Below, one piece after another: positions 53,463-61,948 of a stretch of 64,000 bases of DNA (its first letter is position 1; every line of letters starts with the position of its first letter). The notes beneath the pieces were generated by a model. It saw only the letters and a list, made by a program, of their open reading frames with translations. It had not been told where the DNA came from and made no database searches. Made by a program: the position numbers and the translations under genes. The stretch is from Chromatiales bacterium (GTDB lineage Bacteria > Pseudomonadota > Gammaproteobacteria > SpSt-1174). The stretch covers positions 22,296 to 86,295 of the forward strand of contig JABURS010000038.1 in the NCBI GenBank assembly GCA_014762505.1, read 5' to 3'.

Positions 53463-54223
53463 TGACGCTGCCGCTGGACGACAAGGCCCGCGCCGAGTTC
53501 CTCACCCACGCGCGCGAGATCGTGGCGCGCCTGGAGGCCGCGGATGACGAAGGCTTCATGGCCGCGCTGGATACCCTGGCGCGCACCCGCGAGACCGATC
53601 TGTTCAACGAGCTGGGCAAGCTCACCCGTTCCCTGCACGAGACCCTGACGGGGTTTCAGCTCGATTCGCGCATCAGCGCCCTGGCGGAAAAGGACATCCC
53701 GGACGCCAAGGAACGCCTCAATTACGTCATCACCATGACCGAGCAGGCGGCCAATCGCACCATGGATGCGATTGAAGAAATGCTGCCACTGGCCGAAACA
53801 CTGGGGGAGCGCGCCGAAAAACACGCCACCGCCTGGAAGCGGTTTCGCGGGCGCGAGATGCCGGTGGACGAGTTTCGCGAGCTGAGCCGCGAGCTGGATG
53901 GCTTCTTCGAGCAGGCCTCGATGGACATCCAGCAGCTGCGGGGCAGTCTCTCCGACGTCCTCATGGCGCAGGATTACCAGGACCTGACCGGCCAGATCAT
54001 CCGTCGCGTGATCACCATGGTGCAGGAGGTCGAGGAGCAGCTGGTCGAGCTGATACGCGTCGCCGGCAAGCGCCTCGCCCCCGATGCCGAGGAAGATGCA
54101 CAGCTCAAGGAAGAGGACGACAACCGCAGGGGTGTGGGCCCGGCCGTGCCGGGCGTCGACAAGGGCGATGTGGTCAGCAGTCAGGACGAAGTCGACGATT
54201 TGCTGTCAAGCCTCGGTTTCTGA
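53462..54223 (+). CDS. cheZ: CheZ, CheY-P phosphatase
   Basis: A 253-residue protein forming a long helical hairpin. The active-site segment QDYQDLTGQIIRRVITMVQEVEEQL contains the conserved Asp and catalytic Gln. The C-terminus SSQDEVDDLLSSLGF is the CheY-tethering peptide after a flexible linker. ATG 53462 overlaps the cheY stop. The C-terminal peptide resembles the FliM N-terminus and three repeats in CheA. Confidence 0.96.
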   Translation: MTLPLDDKARAEFLTHAREIVARLEAADDEGFMAALDTLARTRETDLFNELGKLTRSLHETLTGFQLDSRISALAEKDIPDAKERLNYVITMTEQAANRTMDAIEEMLPLAETLGERAEKHATAWKRFRGREMPVDEFRELSRELDGFFEQASMDIQQLRGSLSDVLMAQDYQDLTGQIIRRVITMVQEVEEQLVELIRVAGKRLAPDAEEDAQLKEEDDNRRGVGPAVPGVDKGDVVSSQDEVDDLLSSLGF

Positions 54224-54243
54224 GGCGGGAGTTGCCGTAATAC

Positions 54244-56265
54244 ATGGCTATCGATCTTGATGATGACATTCTGCAGGACTTCCTGGTCGAGGCCGGCGAG
54301 CTCATGGAGCAGCTGGGCGAACAGCTCGTGGAGCTGGAACAGGCCCCGGATGACAAGGACCTGCTGAATGCGGTCTTTCGTGCCTTCCATACCATCAAGG
54401 GTGGCGCGGGGTTCGTGAACCTCGTGCCGATGGTGGAGCTCTGCCATCGCGCCGAGGACGTGTTCAACCTGCTGCGCCAGGGCGAGCGCCAGGTTGATGC
54501 CGACCTGATGGACGCCGTGCTGCGCGCCCTGGCCGTGCTCAACGACCAGTTCGATGCCGTGCGTGCCGGGCAGGACCCGATGGCCGCCGATGCCGCGCTG
54601 CTCGGCCAGCTGGAGGCCCTGGCCGCCGGCGGTGTGGCGGCGCCAGCGCCCGCGGCCGTCCCGCCGGCCCCGGCCGGGGAGGGCGACATCACCGACGAGG
54701 AATTCGAGCAGCTGCTGGACGCCATGGCGGGCGAATCGCCGGCGGCGGACGCCACGGCCACGGCCGGCGGCAAGGGCGACGAGATCACCGACGACGAGTT
54801 CGAGGCCCTGCTCGACCAGATGCACGGCAAGGGCCGGCATGGCGGCGTGCCGAAGGCCGGTCCGGCCGACCCGCCGGCCGCCTCCGCGCCCCCGGCGGCA
54901 GGCAAGGGCGGCGACGAGCACATCACCGAGGACGAATTCGAGAGCCTGCTCGACGAGCTGCACGGCTCGGGCAAGGCCCCGGGCAAGGCGGCTGCGTCCG
55001 CCGCCAAGCCGGCCGCATCTGCCCCGGCCGCTTCGGCGAAGGAGCCTGCGCCGGCCGCGGCGGTGGCCGACAAGGCGGCCAAGCCGGCCGCCGAGACCAG
55101 CGTGCGCGTGGATACCCGGCGCCTGGACGAGATCATGAACCTGGTGGGCGAGCTGGTGCTGGTGCGCAACCGCCTGGCCACCCTGCAGCAGAACATCCGC
55201 GACGAGGAGATCGCCAAGACCGTCGCCAACCTCGACATGGTCACCTCCGACATCCAGGCGGCGGTGATGATGACGCGCATGCAGCCGATCAAGAAGGTCT
55301 TCGGCCGCTTCCCGCGCGTGGTGCGCGACCTCGCCCGCAGCCTGAAGAAGGAGGTCAACCTCACCCTGATCGGCGAGGAGACCGACCTGGACAAGAACCT
55401 GGTCGAGGCCCTGGCCGATCCGCTGGTGCACCTGGTGCGCAATGCCGTGGACCACGGCATCGAGATGCCGGAGGAGCGTGTCGCCGCCGGCAAGCCGCGC
55501 CTGGGCGAGGTGATCCTGTCCGCCTCGCAGGAGGGCGATCACATCCTCATCACCATCGAGGACGACGGCAAGGGCATGGACCCCGAGGTGCTGCGCAACA
55601 AGGCGGTGGAGAAGGGCGTGCTGGCCCCCGAACAGGCCGCGCGCCTGTCGGACGTGGAGGCCTACAACCTGATCTTCGCCCCGGGCTTCTCCACCAAGAC
55701 CGAGATCTCCGACGTCTCCGGCCGCGGCGTGGGCATGGACGTGGTGAAGACCCGCATCAACCAGCTCAACGGCACGGTGGAGATCGATTCCGAGAAGGGG
55801 CGCGGCAGCCGGCTGAGCATCAAGCTGCCGCTCACGCTGGCGATCCTGCCCACGCTCATGATCATGGTCGGCGGCCAGCACTTCGCGCTGCCGCTGTCCA
55901 ACGTGCGCGAGACCTACGACCTGGACCTGTCCAAGACCAGCGTGGTCGACGACCAGGAGGTCCTGCTGGTGCGCGGCAAGCCGCTGCCGCTGTTCTATCT
56001 GCAGCGCTGGCTCAGCCGCAACGGCCGCAGCTACGGCAAGAAGGACCGTGCATCCCACCAGGTGGTGGTGGTCGAGGTCGGCACCCGCGCCGTGTGTTTC
56101 GTGGTGGACGAGCTGATCGGACAGGAAGAGGTGGTGATCAAGCCGCTGGGCGTGTTCCTGCACGGCAAGCCGGGCTTTGCCGGCGCCACCATCACCGGCG
56201 ATGGCCGCATCGCCCTGATCATCGACGTCCCGAGTCTGTTGAAGGCCAATGCCCGGCGTTTCTGA
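54244..56265 (+). CDS. cheA: CheA, chemotaxis histidine kinase
   Basis: A 673-residue kinase. P1 (1-125) carries the phosphorylated His49 in AFHTIKGGAGF. Residues 130-285 are an Ala/Pro-rich linker with no clear folded P2; it holds three repeats, ITDEEFEQLLDAM (149-161), ITDDEFEALLDQM (181-193) and ITEDEFESLLDEL (227-239). P3 dimerisation starts at VRVDTRRLDEIMNLVGEL. P4 has VRNAVDHGIE (N box), DDGKGMDPEV and GRGVGMDVVKTRI. P5 (SNVRETYDLDL, FVVDELIGQEEVVIKPLG) docks CheW. The repeats may replace P2 as CheY sites or serve ParC/ParP. Confidence 0.97.
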   Translation: MAIDLDDDILQDFLVEAGELMEQLGEQLVELEQAPDDKDLLNAVFRAFHTIKGGAGFVNLVPMVELCHRAEDVFNLLRQGERQVDADLMDAVLRALAVLNDQFDAVRAGQDPMAADAALLGQLEALAAGGVAAPAPAAVPPAPAGEGDITDEEFEQLLDAMAGESPAADATATAGGKGDEITDDEFEALLDQMHGKGRHGGVPKAGPADPPAASAPPAAGKGGDEHITEDEFESLLDELHGSGKAPGKAAASAAKPAASAPAASAKEPAPAAAVADKAAKPAAETSVRVDTRRLDEIMNLVGELVLVRNRLATLQQNIRDEEIAKTVANLDMVTSDIQAAVMMTRMQPIKKVFGRFPRVVRDLARSLKKEVNLTLIGEETDLDKNLVEALADPLVHLVRNAVDHGIEMPEERVAAGKPRLGEVILSASQEGDHILITIEDDGKGMDPEVLRNKAVEKGVLAPEQAARLSDVEAYNLIFAPGFSTKTEISDVSGRGVGMDVVKTRINQLNGTVEIDSEKGRGSRLSIKLPLTLAILPTLMIMVGGQHFALPLSNVRETYDLDLSKTSVVDDQEVLLVRGKPLPLFYLQRWLSRNGRSYGKKDRASHQVVVVEVGTRAVCFVVDELIGQEEVVIKPLGVFLHGKPGFAGATITGDGRIALIIDVPSLLKANARRF

Positions 56266-56298
56266 CCGGCGCGGCCGGCTGTTATCTGGAGAGAGTGC

Positions 56299-57372
56299 AT
56301 GACCCCGTTACGAGTCCTGGTGGTGGACGACTCGGCCTTCTTCCGACGGCGCATCGTGGAGATGCTCAACGCCGATCCGGGGCTGGAGGTCGTCGATACC
56401 GCGGCCAACGGCCGCGAGGCCGTGGAAAAGGCGCGCAGCCTGAAGCCGGATGTCATCACCATGGACATCGAGATGCCGGAGATGGACGGCATCAGCGCCG
56501 TGCGGCGCATCATGCATGCCTACCCGGTGCCGGTGCTGATGTTCTCCTCGCTCACCCACGAGGGGGCCAAGGCCACGCTGGATGCCCTGGAGGCGGGGGC
56601 CATGGACTTCCTGCCCAAGAGCTTCGACGACATCTCCAAGAACCGCGACGAGGTGGCGCGCGTGCTGTGCCGCCGCGTCACCTCGATTGCCCGGCGCGGC
56701 CGGCTGTCGACCCGTGCACCGGCCACGTCCGGCAGCGGCGCGGCTGCCTCATCGCGCCCGGCCCATCCGACCCCGCCCGATACCGGCGGGCCGGTCAACC
56801 TGCGCGACTTCGGCATCCTCGCCATCGGCGCCTCCACCGGCGGGCCGGTCGCCCTGCAGAAGGTGCTGCAGCCGCTGCCGGCCGATTTCCCGCTGCCCAT
56901 CCTGCTGATCCAGCACATGCCGGCCACCTTCACCCCGGCGTTTGCCGAGCGCCTGAACCAGCAGTGCCAGATCAGCGTGAAGGAGGCGGCCGACGGCGAC
57001 GAACTGAAACCCGGCCTGGCGCTGCTCGCCCCGGGCGGCAAGCAGATGACGGTGGAGACCGTGGCCGGCCGTACCAAGGTGCGCATCGGCGAGAGCGAAC
57101 CGTCGCAGCACTACCGTCCCTGCGTGGACGTGACCTTCAGTTCCGTGGCCCAGGCCTACGGCGGCAAGGCCCTGGCCGTGGTGCTCACCGGCATGGGCGC
57201 GGACGGGCGCGAGGGCGCCCGCCTGCTCAAGCAGCGCGGCTCCCGGGTATGGGCGCAGGACGAGGCGAGCTCGGTGATCTGGGGCATGCCCGGTGCGGTG
57301 GCGGAGGCGGGTCTGGCCGACCGGGTGCTGCCGCTGGCCGCCATCGGCCCGAAACTGGCCGGCAGGGGCTGA
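56299..57372 (+). CDS. cheB: CheB, receptor methylesterase
   Basis: A 357-residue two-domain enzyme. The receiver has VVDDSAF, phosphoacceptor Asp in [11 protein letters not shown] and Lys in FLPKSFDD. After a Ser/Pro/Ala linker comes the esterase with the catalytic triad: Ser in GASTGGP, His in IQHMPATF and Asp in GMGADGREG. It reverses CheR methylation and deamidates receptors. GGAGAGAG lies upstream of ATG 56299. Confidence 0.97.
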   Translation: MTPLRVLVVDDSAFFRRRIVEMLNADPGLEVVDTAANGREAVEKARSLKPDVITMDIEMPEMDGISAVRRIMHAYPVPVLMFSSLTHEGAKATLDALEAGAMDFLPKSFDDISKNRDEVARVLCRRVTSIARRGRLSTRAPATSGSGAAASSRPAHPTPPDTGGPVNLRDFGILAIGASTGGPVALQKVLQPLPADFPLPILLIQHMPATFTPAFAERLNQQCQISVKEAADGDELKPGLALLAPGGKQMTVETVAGRTKVRIGESEPSQHYRPCVDVTFSSVAQAYGGKALAVVLTGMGADGREGARLLKQRGSRVWAQDEASSVIWGMPGAVAEAGLADRVLPLAAIGPKLAGRG

Positions 57373-57392
57373 TCCCCTGACGGGGCACTGGC

Positions 57393-58130
57393 ATGGATAT
57401 CCTCAGCATCCTCGGCATCCTGCTGGCGCTGACCGCCATCGTCGGCGGCAACATCCTCGAGGGCGGGCATACCTCATCGCTGCTGCAGCTCACCGCCTTT
57501 CTGATCGTCGCCGGCGGCACGGTCGGGGCGGTGCTGCTGCAGACCTCGCCGGCGACCTTCCTGCGGGCGCTGAAGATGCTCGCCTGGGTCTTCCGCCCGC
57601 CGAAGAGCGAGCGCATGGCCCTGCTCGAGCGCATCGTGGAGTGGAGCCAGATCGCCCGCAAGGATGGCCTGCTCGGGCTGGAGACGGCCTCCGAGGAGGA
57701 GCCCGACCTGTTTGCACGCAAGGGGCTACAGTTACTGGTGGACGGCAGCGAGCCGGAGGCGATACGCGGCATCCTGGAGGTGGAGCTCGACACCCGCGAG
57801 CAGGCCGAGATGGGCTGCGCGAAGGTATATGAATCCGCGGGCGGCTATGCGCCCACCATCGGCATCCTCGGCGCCGTGCTGGGGCTGATCCACGTGATGG
57901 AGAACCTCTCCGATCCGAGCCGTCTCGGGCCGGGGATCGCCGTGGCCTTCGTCGCCACGATCTATGGCGTGGGGCTTGCCAACCTGTTCCTGCTGCCCAT
58001 CGCCAACAAGCTCAAGACACTGATCCGGCAGGAGTCGCAGACGCGCGAGATGCTGATCGAGGGCGTGGTGGCCATCGCCGAGGGCGAGAACCCGCGCGTG
58101 ATCGAGAGCAAGCTGCAGGGCTATCTCTAG
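57393..58130 (+). CDS. motC: MotC, MotA-type stator protein
   Basis: A 245-residue MotA/ExbB-family protein with four TM helices (ILGILLALTAIVGGNILEGG, LLQLTAFLIVAGGTVGAVLL, YAPTIGILGAVLGLIHVMENL, IAVAFVATIYGVGLANLFLLPIANKLK). The cytoplasmic loop is the charged torque-generating segment contacting FliG. The second-stator name motC follows from its place between cheB and motD, as in Pseudomonas; a separate motAB pair may exist elsewhere. Confidence 0.95.
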   Translation: MDILSILGILLALTAIVGGNILEGGHTSSLLQLTAFLIVAGGTVGAVLLQTSPATFLRALKMLAWVFRPPKSERMALLERIVEWSQIARKDGLLGLETASEEEPDLFARKGLQLLVDGSEPEAIRGILEVELDTREQAEMGCAKVYESAGGYAPTIGILGAVLGLIHVMENLSDPSRLGPGIAVAFVATIYGVGLANLFLLPIANKLKTLIRQESQTREMLIEGVVAIAEGENPRVIESKLQGYL

Positions 58131-58139
58131 GAGACGATG

Positions 58140-58952
58140 ATGGCTCGCCGACGCAGACAGACCGAGGAGCATGAAAACCACGAACGCTGGCTGGTGTCCT
58201 ATGCGGATTTCATCACCCTGCTGTTCGCCTTTTTCGTCGTGATGTACTCGATTTCTTCCGTCAACGAGGGCAAGTACCGCGTGCTGTCCGATGCACTGGT
58301 GAACGCGTTCCGCGATCCCGCGCGCTCGCTCGATCCGATCCAGGTCGGCGAGCTGGCGAAGGCGCCCTATTCGCCGGTGAATCCCACGGTGCGCCAACTG
58401 CCGCCGTCGCTGGAGCTGCCCCTGAGCGCCTCGCTGATCGAGGGCGTCTCCAGCGGGCCCGGCCCGCAGGCCGAGGCGATCGCCGACGAGGTGCAGGCCG
58501 CCATGCAGCCGCTGATCGACAACGACCTCATCGACATCCGCCGGCTGGATGACCGCATCGAGGTGGAGATCAAGACCAGCATCCTGTTCGACAGCGGCAG
58601 TGCGTCAGCGGCCGGCGAATCCACGCCGGTGCTGCGACGTCTGGCCGAGATCCTGCGCAATTACCCGAATCGCATCCACGTGGAAGGCTTCACCGACAAC
58701 CTGCCCATCAACACGCTCGTCTACCCCTCCAACTGGGAGCTGTCGGCCGCGCGTGCCGCCACCGTGGTGCGCATCCTCGAGGAGTACGGCGTCGATCCCG
58801 CGCGTCTGGCCGCCACCGGTTTCGGCGAGCACCAGCCGGTGGCCGACAACGCCACCGCCGAGGGCCGCAGCGCCAACCGCCGGGTGGTGCTGGTGGTGAT
58901 GGGCGAGGCGGACGACCAGGCACGTCGCCCGGCAGCGGGGCTGCAGCCATGA
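58140..58952 (+). CDS. motD: MotD, MotB-type stator protein
   Basis: A 270-residue protein. A short basic cytoplasmic tail, then a single TM helix WLVSYADFITLLFAFFVVMYS containing the proton-carrying Asp. The periplasmic OmpA-like domain binds peptidoglycan (IKTSILFDSGSASAAGESTPVLRRLAEIL, IHVEGFTDNLPI, NWELSAARAATVVRIL, NRRVVLVVM). ATG 58140 is preferred for spacing to AGGAG at 58129-58133; an ATG one codon upstream is possible. It overlaps parC by four bases. Confidence 0.95.
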   Translation: MARRRRQTEEHENHERWLVSYADFITLLFAFFVVMYSISSVNEGKYRVLSDALVNAFRDPARSLDPIQVGELAKAPYSPVNPTVRQLPPSLELPLSASLIEGVSSGPGPQAEAIADEVQAAMQPLIDNDLIDIRRLDDRIEVEIKTSILFDSGSASAAGESTPVLRRLAEILRNYPNRIHVEGFTDNLPINTLVYPSNWELSAARAATVVRILEEYGVDPARLAATGFGEHQPVADNATAEGRSANRRVVLVVMGEADDQARRPAAGLQP

Positions 58953-59743
58953 CCACCTGGGCCGTCGCCAACCAGAAGGGCGGGGTGGGCAAGACCACCA
59001 CGGCGGTGACGCTGGCCGGGTGGCTGGCACGCATGGGGCACGAGGTGCTGCTCGTCGACCTCGACCCGCATGGCTCGCTCACCTCCTATTTCGGCCTCGA
59101 CCCGGAGACCCTGGAGCGCGGCGTGTACACCCTGTTCGAGCGCTCGGTGGCGAAGGAGCCGCTGGACCCGCAGGGCGTGATCCACCCCACCGGCTTCGAG
59201 CGCCTGTCGGTGCTGCCGGCCTCCACCGCGCTGGCCACCCTGGACCGCCAGCTTGGCGCCCAGGGCGGCATGGGGCTGGTGGTGGCGCGCGCCCTGCGCG
59301 AGGTCGCCGGGCATTATCAGCACGTCTTCATCGACTGCCCGCCGATGATGGGGGTGCTGATGGTCAACGCGCTGGCCGCCTGCGAGCACCTGGTCGTGCC
59401 GGTACAGACCGAGTTCCTGGCCCTCAAGGGCCTGGAGCGCATGGTGCACAGCCTGGAGATGATCCAGCGCTCGCGCAGGATGGACCTGCCCTATACCATC
59501 GTGCCGACCATGTTCGACCGGCGCACCCGGGCCGCCGTCGACAGCCTGCGGCAGGTCCGCGAGCGCTATGGCGCGCGGGTCTGGGAGGCGATGATCCCGG
59601 TGGACACCCAGTTCCGCGAGGCGAGCAAGGCGGGCGTGCCGCTGTCGTTGCGCGCCCCGGGGTCGCGCGGCGCGCGGGCCTACCAGGCCCTGCTGGAAAG
59701 CCTCATCGATCGGGTACAGACCAACAAGGCGATGGCGTCATGA
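58949..59743 (+). CDS. parC: ParC, ParA-like ATPase for chemosensory array placement
   Basis: A 264-residue ParA ATPase with NQKGGVGKTTTAVTLAGWLA (Walker A), LLVDLDPHGSLTSYFGLD and FIDCPPMMGVLMVNAL. It is not a plasmid ParA: no ParB or parS is nearby, and it lies between motD and a CheW-like gene, exactly where Vibrio has parC and Pseudomonas PA1462. In Vibrio ParC positions chemosensory arrays at the pole. The name is used in that sense, not for topoisomerase IV. Confidence 0.88.
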   Translation: MTTWAVANQKGGVGKTTTAVTLAGWLARMGHEVLLVDLDPHGSLTSYFGLDPETLERGVYTLFERSVAKEPLDPQGVIHPTGFERLSVLPASTALATLDRQLGAQGGMGLVVARALREVAGHYQHVFIDCPPMMGVLMVNALAACEHLVVPVQTEFLALKGLERMVHSLEMIQRSRRMDLPYTIVPTMFDRRTRAAVDSLRQVRERYGARVWEAMIPVDTQFREASKAGVPLSLRAPGSRGARAYQALLESLIDRVQTNKAMAS

Positions 59744-60507
59744 GTACGAAGTCCGGTTCCCGTCTCTCCGGCCACCAGCAGGCCCTGGGCGACTACCTCG
59801 CCAGCCTGCTGGAAGAGGTGCCGGAATACACGCCGGCCGAGGCGCCGCCGGAGGCCCTGCCGCCGGCCCCGGTGCTGGAGCGTCTGCCGGCCATGCCGCT
59901 GCCGCCGGTGGCCCCGGCCGAGCCGCCTGCCGAACCCGCGCTGCCGGCCGCGCCCGTCGAGGTGGAGGCGCCGGCCGTGACCGAGCCGCCGGCCGTCACC
60001 GGGACGGAGCTGAGCCCGGCCGCCGCGCCGGCAGGCGAGCAGGCCATCCCGTCCTGGGCCGAGGCCCCCTTCCCCTGCCTGCTGTTCACCGTCGACGGCC
60101 TGAACCTGGCCGTGCCGCTGGTGCACCTGAACGGCATCCAGCCCTGGCGCGAGGAGCTGACGCCCATGCCCAACCACCAGCCCTGGTATCTGGGGCTGGC
60201 GCGCAACCAGGGGGTGAACACGCGGGTGGTGGATACGGCACTGGTGGTGCTGCCGCCGGAACGCCGGCAGGCCATGGACGACGCCGGGCGCCAGCCCTTC
60301 GGCAACGTGATCCTGATCGACGAGGCGCGCTGGGGGCTGGCCTGTACCGCCGTGGGCGACATGATCACGCTCCAGCCCGACGACGTGCGCTGGCGCAGCC
60401 AGCGCGGCCGGCGTCCCTGGCTGGCCGGCACGGTCATCAAGGAGATGTGCGCGCTGCTCGACACCTCGGCCCTGGCCGAGATGCTGGCGAGCGGTCGTCG
60501 CGACTGA
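59740..60507 (+). CDS. parP: ParP-like CheW-domain protein
   Basis: A 255-residue protein with a ~100-residue Pro/Ala/Glu-rich N-terminal region (start HQQALGDYLASLLEEVPEYTP) and a C-terminal CheW-like domain (FPCLLFTVDGLNLAVPLVHLNGI, WYLGLARNQGVNTRVVDTALVVL). This layout and its position between parC and cheW match Vibrio ParP, which links ParC to CheA and stabilises polar arrays. ATG overlaps the parC stop. The symbol is by context; it could equally be called CheW-like PA1463 homologue. Confidence 0.8.
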   Translation: MSTKSGSRLSGHQQALGDYLASLLEEVPEYTPAEAPPEALPPAPVLERLPAMPLPPVAPAEPPAEPALPAAPVEVEAPAVTEPPAVTGTELSPAAAPAGEQAIPSWAEAPFPCLLFTVDGLNLAVPLVHLNGIQPWREELTPMPNHQPWYLGLARNQGVNTRVVDTALVVLPPERRQAMDDAGRQPFGNVILIDEARWGLACTAVGDMITLQPDDVRWRSQRGRRPWLAGTVIKEMCALLDTSALAEMLASGRRD

Positions 60508-60523
60508 GGCGGGAACATGCGAT

Positions 60524-60539
60524 TGGCACTGTTCCTGCA
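60524..60539 (+). promoter_or_regulatory. Sigma54-like promoter before cheW
   Basis: TGGCACT-GTTC-CTGCA (60524-60539) keeps GG and GC at 10-bp spacing with two mismatches to TGGCACG-N4-TTGCA. It lies 75 bp before the cheW ATG, in the only sizeable gap (106 bp) of this end of the operon. Confidence 0.5.
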
Positions 60540-60613
60540 TGAATGTAATTGGCAATCCAACGGGCGTCGGAAGTTTGACGCTGATCCGCGCCCAGGCAAA
60601 CGAGGACAGAGAG

Positions 60614-61096
60614 ATGAACGATCACGCGCGTAGTACCGACGACAAGGACCGCACGCTGCAGTGGGTGACCTTCCGGCTGGGTGACGAGACCTATGCCATC
60701 AACGTGATGCAGGTGCAGGAAGTGCTGCGCATGACCGACATCGCCCCGGTGCCGGGTGCGCCGGACTTCGTGCTGGGCATCATCAACCTGCGCGGCAATG
60801 TCGTCACCGTCATCGACGCCCGCGCGCGCATCGGCCTGCCCTCGCGCGAGTTCGACGACGACACCCGCATCGTCATCATCGAGGCCGGCACCCAGGTGGT
60901 CGGCATCGTGGTCGATTCCGTGGCCGAGGTGATGTACGTGAAGGAGTCCGAGGTCGAGGCGGCACCGGCCGTCGGCAACGACGAGAGCTCCAAGTACATC
61001 GAGGGCGTGGTGAGCCGCGACGACTCCATCACCATTTTGATGGACCTGAACAAGATGCTCACCGACGAGGAGTGGCAGGAGATCGCCAGCCTCTGA
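60614..61096 (+). CDS. cheW: CheW, receptor-kinase coupling protein
   Basis: A 160-residue single CheW domain (QWVTFRLGDETYAINVMQVQEVL, PGAPDFVLGIINLRGNVVTVIDARARIGL, VVGIVVDSVAEVMYV, YIEGVVSRDDSITILMDLNKM). It bridges chemoreceptors and CheA. ATG 60614 gives the standard length and has GAGG/AGAGAG upstream; the frame runs back to 60539 but through leader sequence. It may be transcribed from a sigma54-like promoter of its own. Confidence 0.96.
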   Translation: MNDHARSTDDKDRTLQWVTFRLGDETYAINVMQVQEVLRMTDIAPVPGAPDFVLGIINLRGNVVTVIDARARIGLPSREFDDDTRIVIIEAGTQVVGIVVDSVAEVMYVKESEVEAAPAVGNDESSKYIEGVVSRDDSITILMDLNKMLTDEEWQEIASL

Positions 61097-61118
61097 GGCT
61101 GGCCCGGCCACGCAGCGC

Positions 61119-61529
61119 ATGATTGAACTCGCCTACCAACCCTGGTTCCTGCTCAGCCTTTGCGGCCTTCTGCTGCTGGGCATGGGGCTGGTGGTGCTGC
61201 TGTTCGCCCTGCAGGTGCGCGAGCTGCGACGTCGCGACCAGGCGCGGGAGACGGCCATCGAGTCGCTGCAGAACCTGCTGCGCGCCCGTGCCCCGGCACC
61301 TGCGCGTGGGCCGGACGAGCATCAGCTGCGGCTGGCACGCCAGTTCGACGAGCTGCGTGCCCGCCAGGAGCGGCTCGAGCTGCAGGCCATGGAGGCCCAT
61401 GGCTATCATCAGGCCATCGACTGGGTACGCCGCGGCGCGGATGTCGACCAGCTCGTGCGCAAGCTCGGCCTGAGCCGCGGCGAGGCCGAGCTGCTGCAGG
61501 CCCTGCATCGCGCCCGCGAGGCCGGCTGA
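61119..61529 (+). CDS. DUF2802 membrane-anchored protein
   Basis: A 136-residue protein with one N-terminal TM helix (FLLSLCGLLLLGMGLVVLLFALQV, about 10-33), a charged coiled coil (RELRRRDQARETAIESLQNLL, ARQFDELRARQERLELQAMEA) and a C-terminal DUF2802-like helix-turn motif (YHQAIDWVRRGADVDQLVRKLGLSRGEAELLQALHRA). Homologues follow cheW in Pseudomonas-type clusters; their function is unknown. A CCCGGG...CCCGGG hairpin 15 bp downstream (61544-61563) may end the transcript. Confidence 0.82.
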   Translation: MIELAYQPWFLLSLCGLLLLGMGLVVLLFALQVRELRRRDQARETAIESLQNLLRARAPAPARGPDEHQLRLARQFDELRARQERLELQAMEAHGYHQAIDWVRRGADVDQLVRKLGLSRGEAELLQALHRAREAG

Positions 61530-61543
61530 GCCGCCGCCTTGTC

Positions 61544-61563
61544 CCGGGCCCCGATGCCCGGGT
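61544..61563 (+). terminator. Possible terminator after the cheW-DUF2802 genes
   Basis: CCCGGG-CCCCGATG-CCCGGG, a 6-bp GC stem with an 8-nt loop, followed by TTACACTT. The weak T content makes this tentative. Confidence 0.35.
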
Positions 61564-61635
61564 TACACTTCATGGACATGCGGCAGGCGCCTGCTCGGGC
61601 CCTGCCGGAACCATCGCATCACAAGGGATTGAGAC

Positions 61636-61941
61636 ATGACCGCCACCATGAGCAGGCTGGACGATACCGGGGCACTGGTGATCGTCGCCCCGCGCCGCTT
61701 CGACTTTTCCGTACACCAGCAGTTTCGCGACGCCTACCGCGACAGCGGCGGTGAGGGCATGCGCTATCGCGTCGACCTGGGCGAGACCGAATACATGGAC
61801 AGCTCGGCACTGGGCATGCTGCTGCTGCTGCGCGAGCATGCCGGCGGCGACGCCGCGCAGGTGCGCCTGGAGAATGTCTCCGAGCCGGTGCGCAAGGTGC
61901 TGGAGATCGCCAACTTCCACCGCCTGTTCACGCTGGCCTGA
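61636..61941 (+). CDS. STAS-domain anti-sigma antagonist (HsbA-like)
   Basis: A 101-residue STAS protein. DLGETEYMDSSALGMLLLLREHA carries the phosphorylatable Ser in the MDSSALGM motif, and VRLENVSEPVRKVLEIANFHRLFTL is the typical end. In Pseudomonas, HsbA cycles between HsbR and FlgM, so a motility-linked partner switch is plausible, especially as the next gene encodes a kinase/phosphatase. It starts after AAGGGATTGAGAC. Confidence 0.85.
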   Translation: MTATMSRLDDTGALVIVAPRRFDFSVHQQFRDAYRDSGGEGMRYRVDLGETEYMDSSALGMLLLLREHAGGDAAQVRLENVSEPVRKVLEIANFHRLFTLA

Positions 61942-61948
61942 GCCCCGG

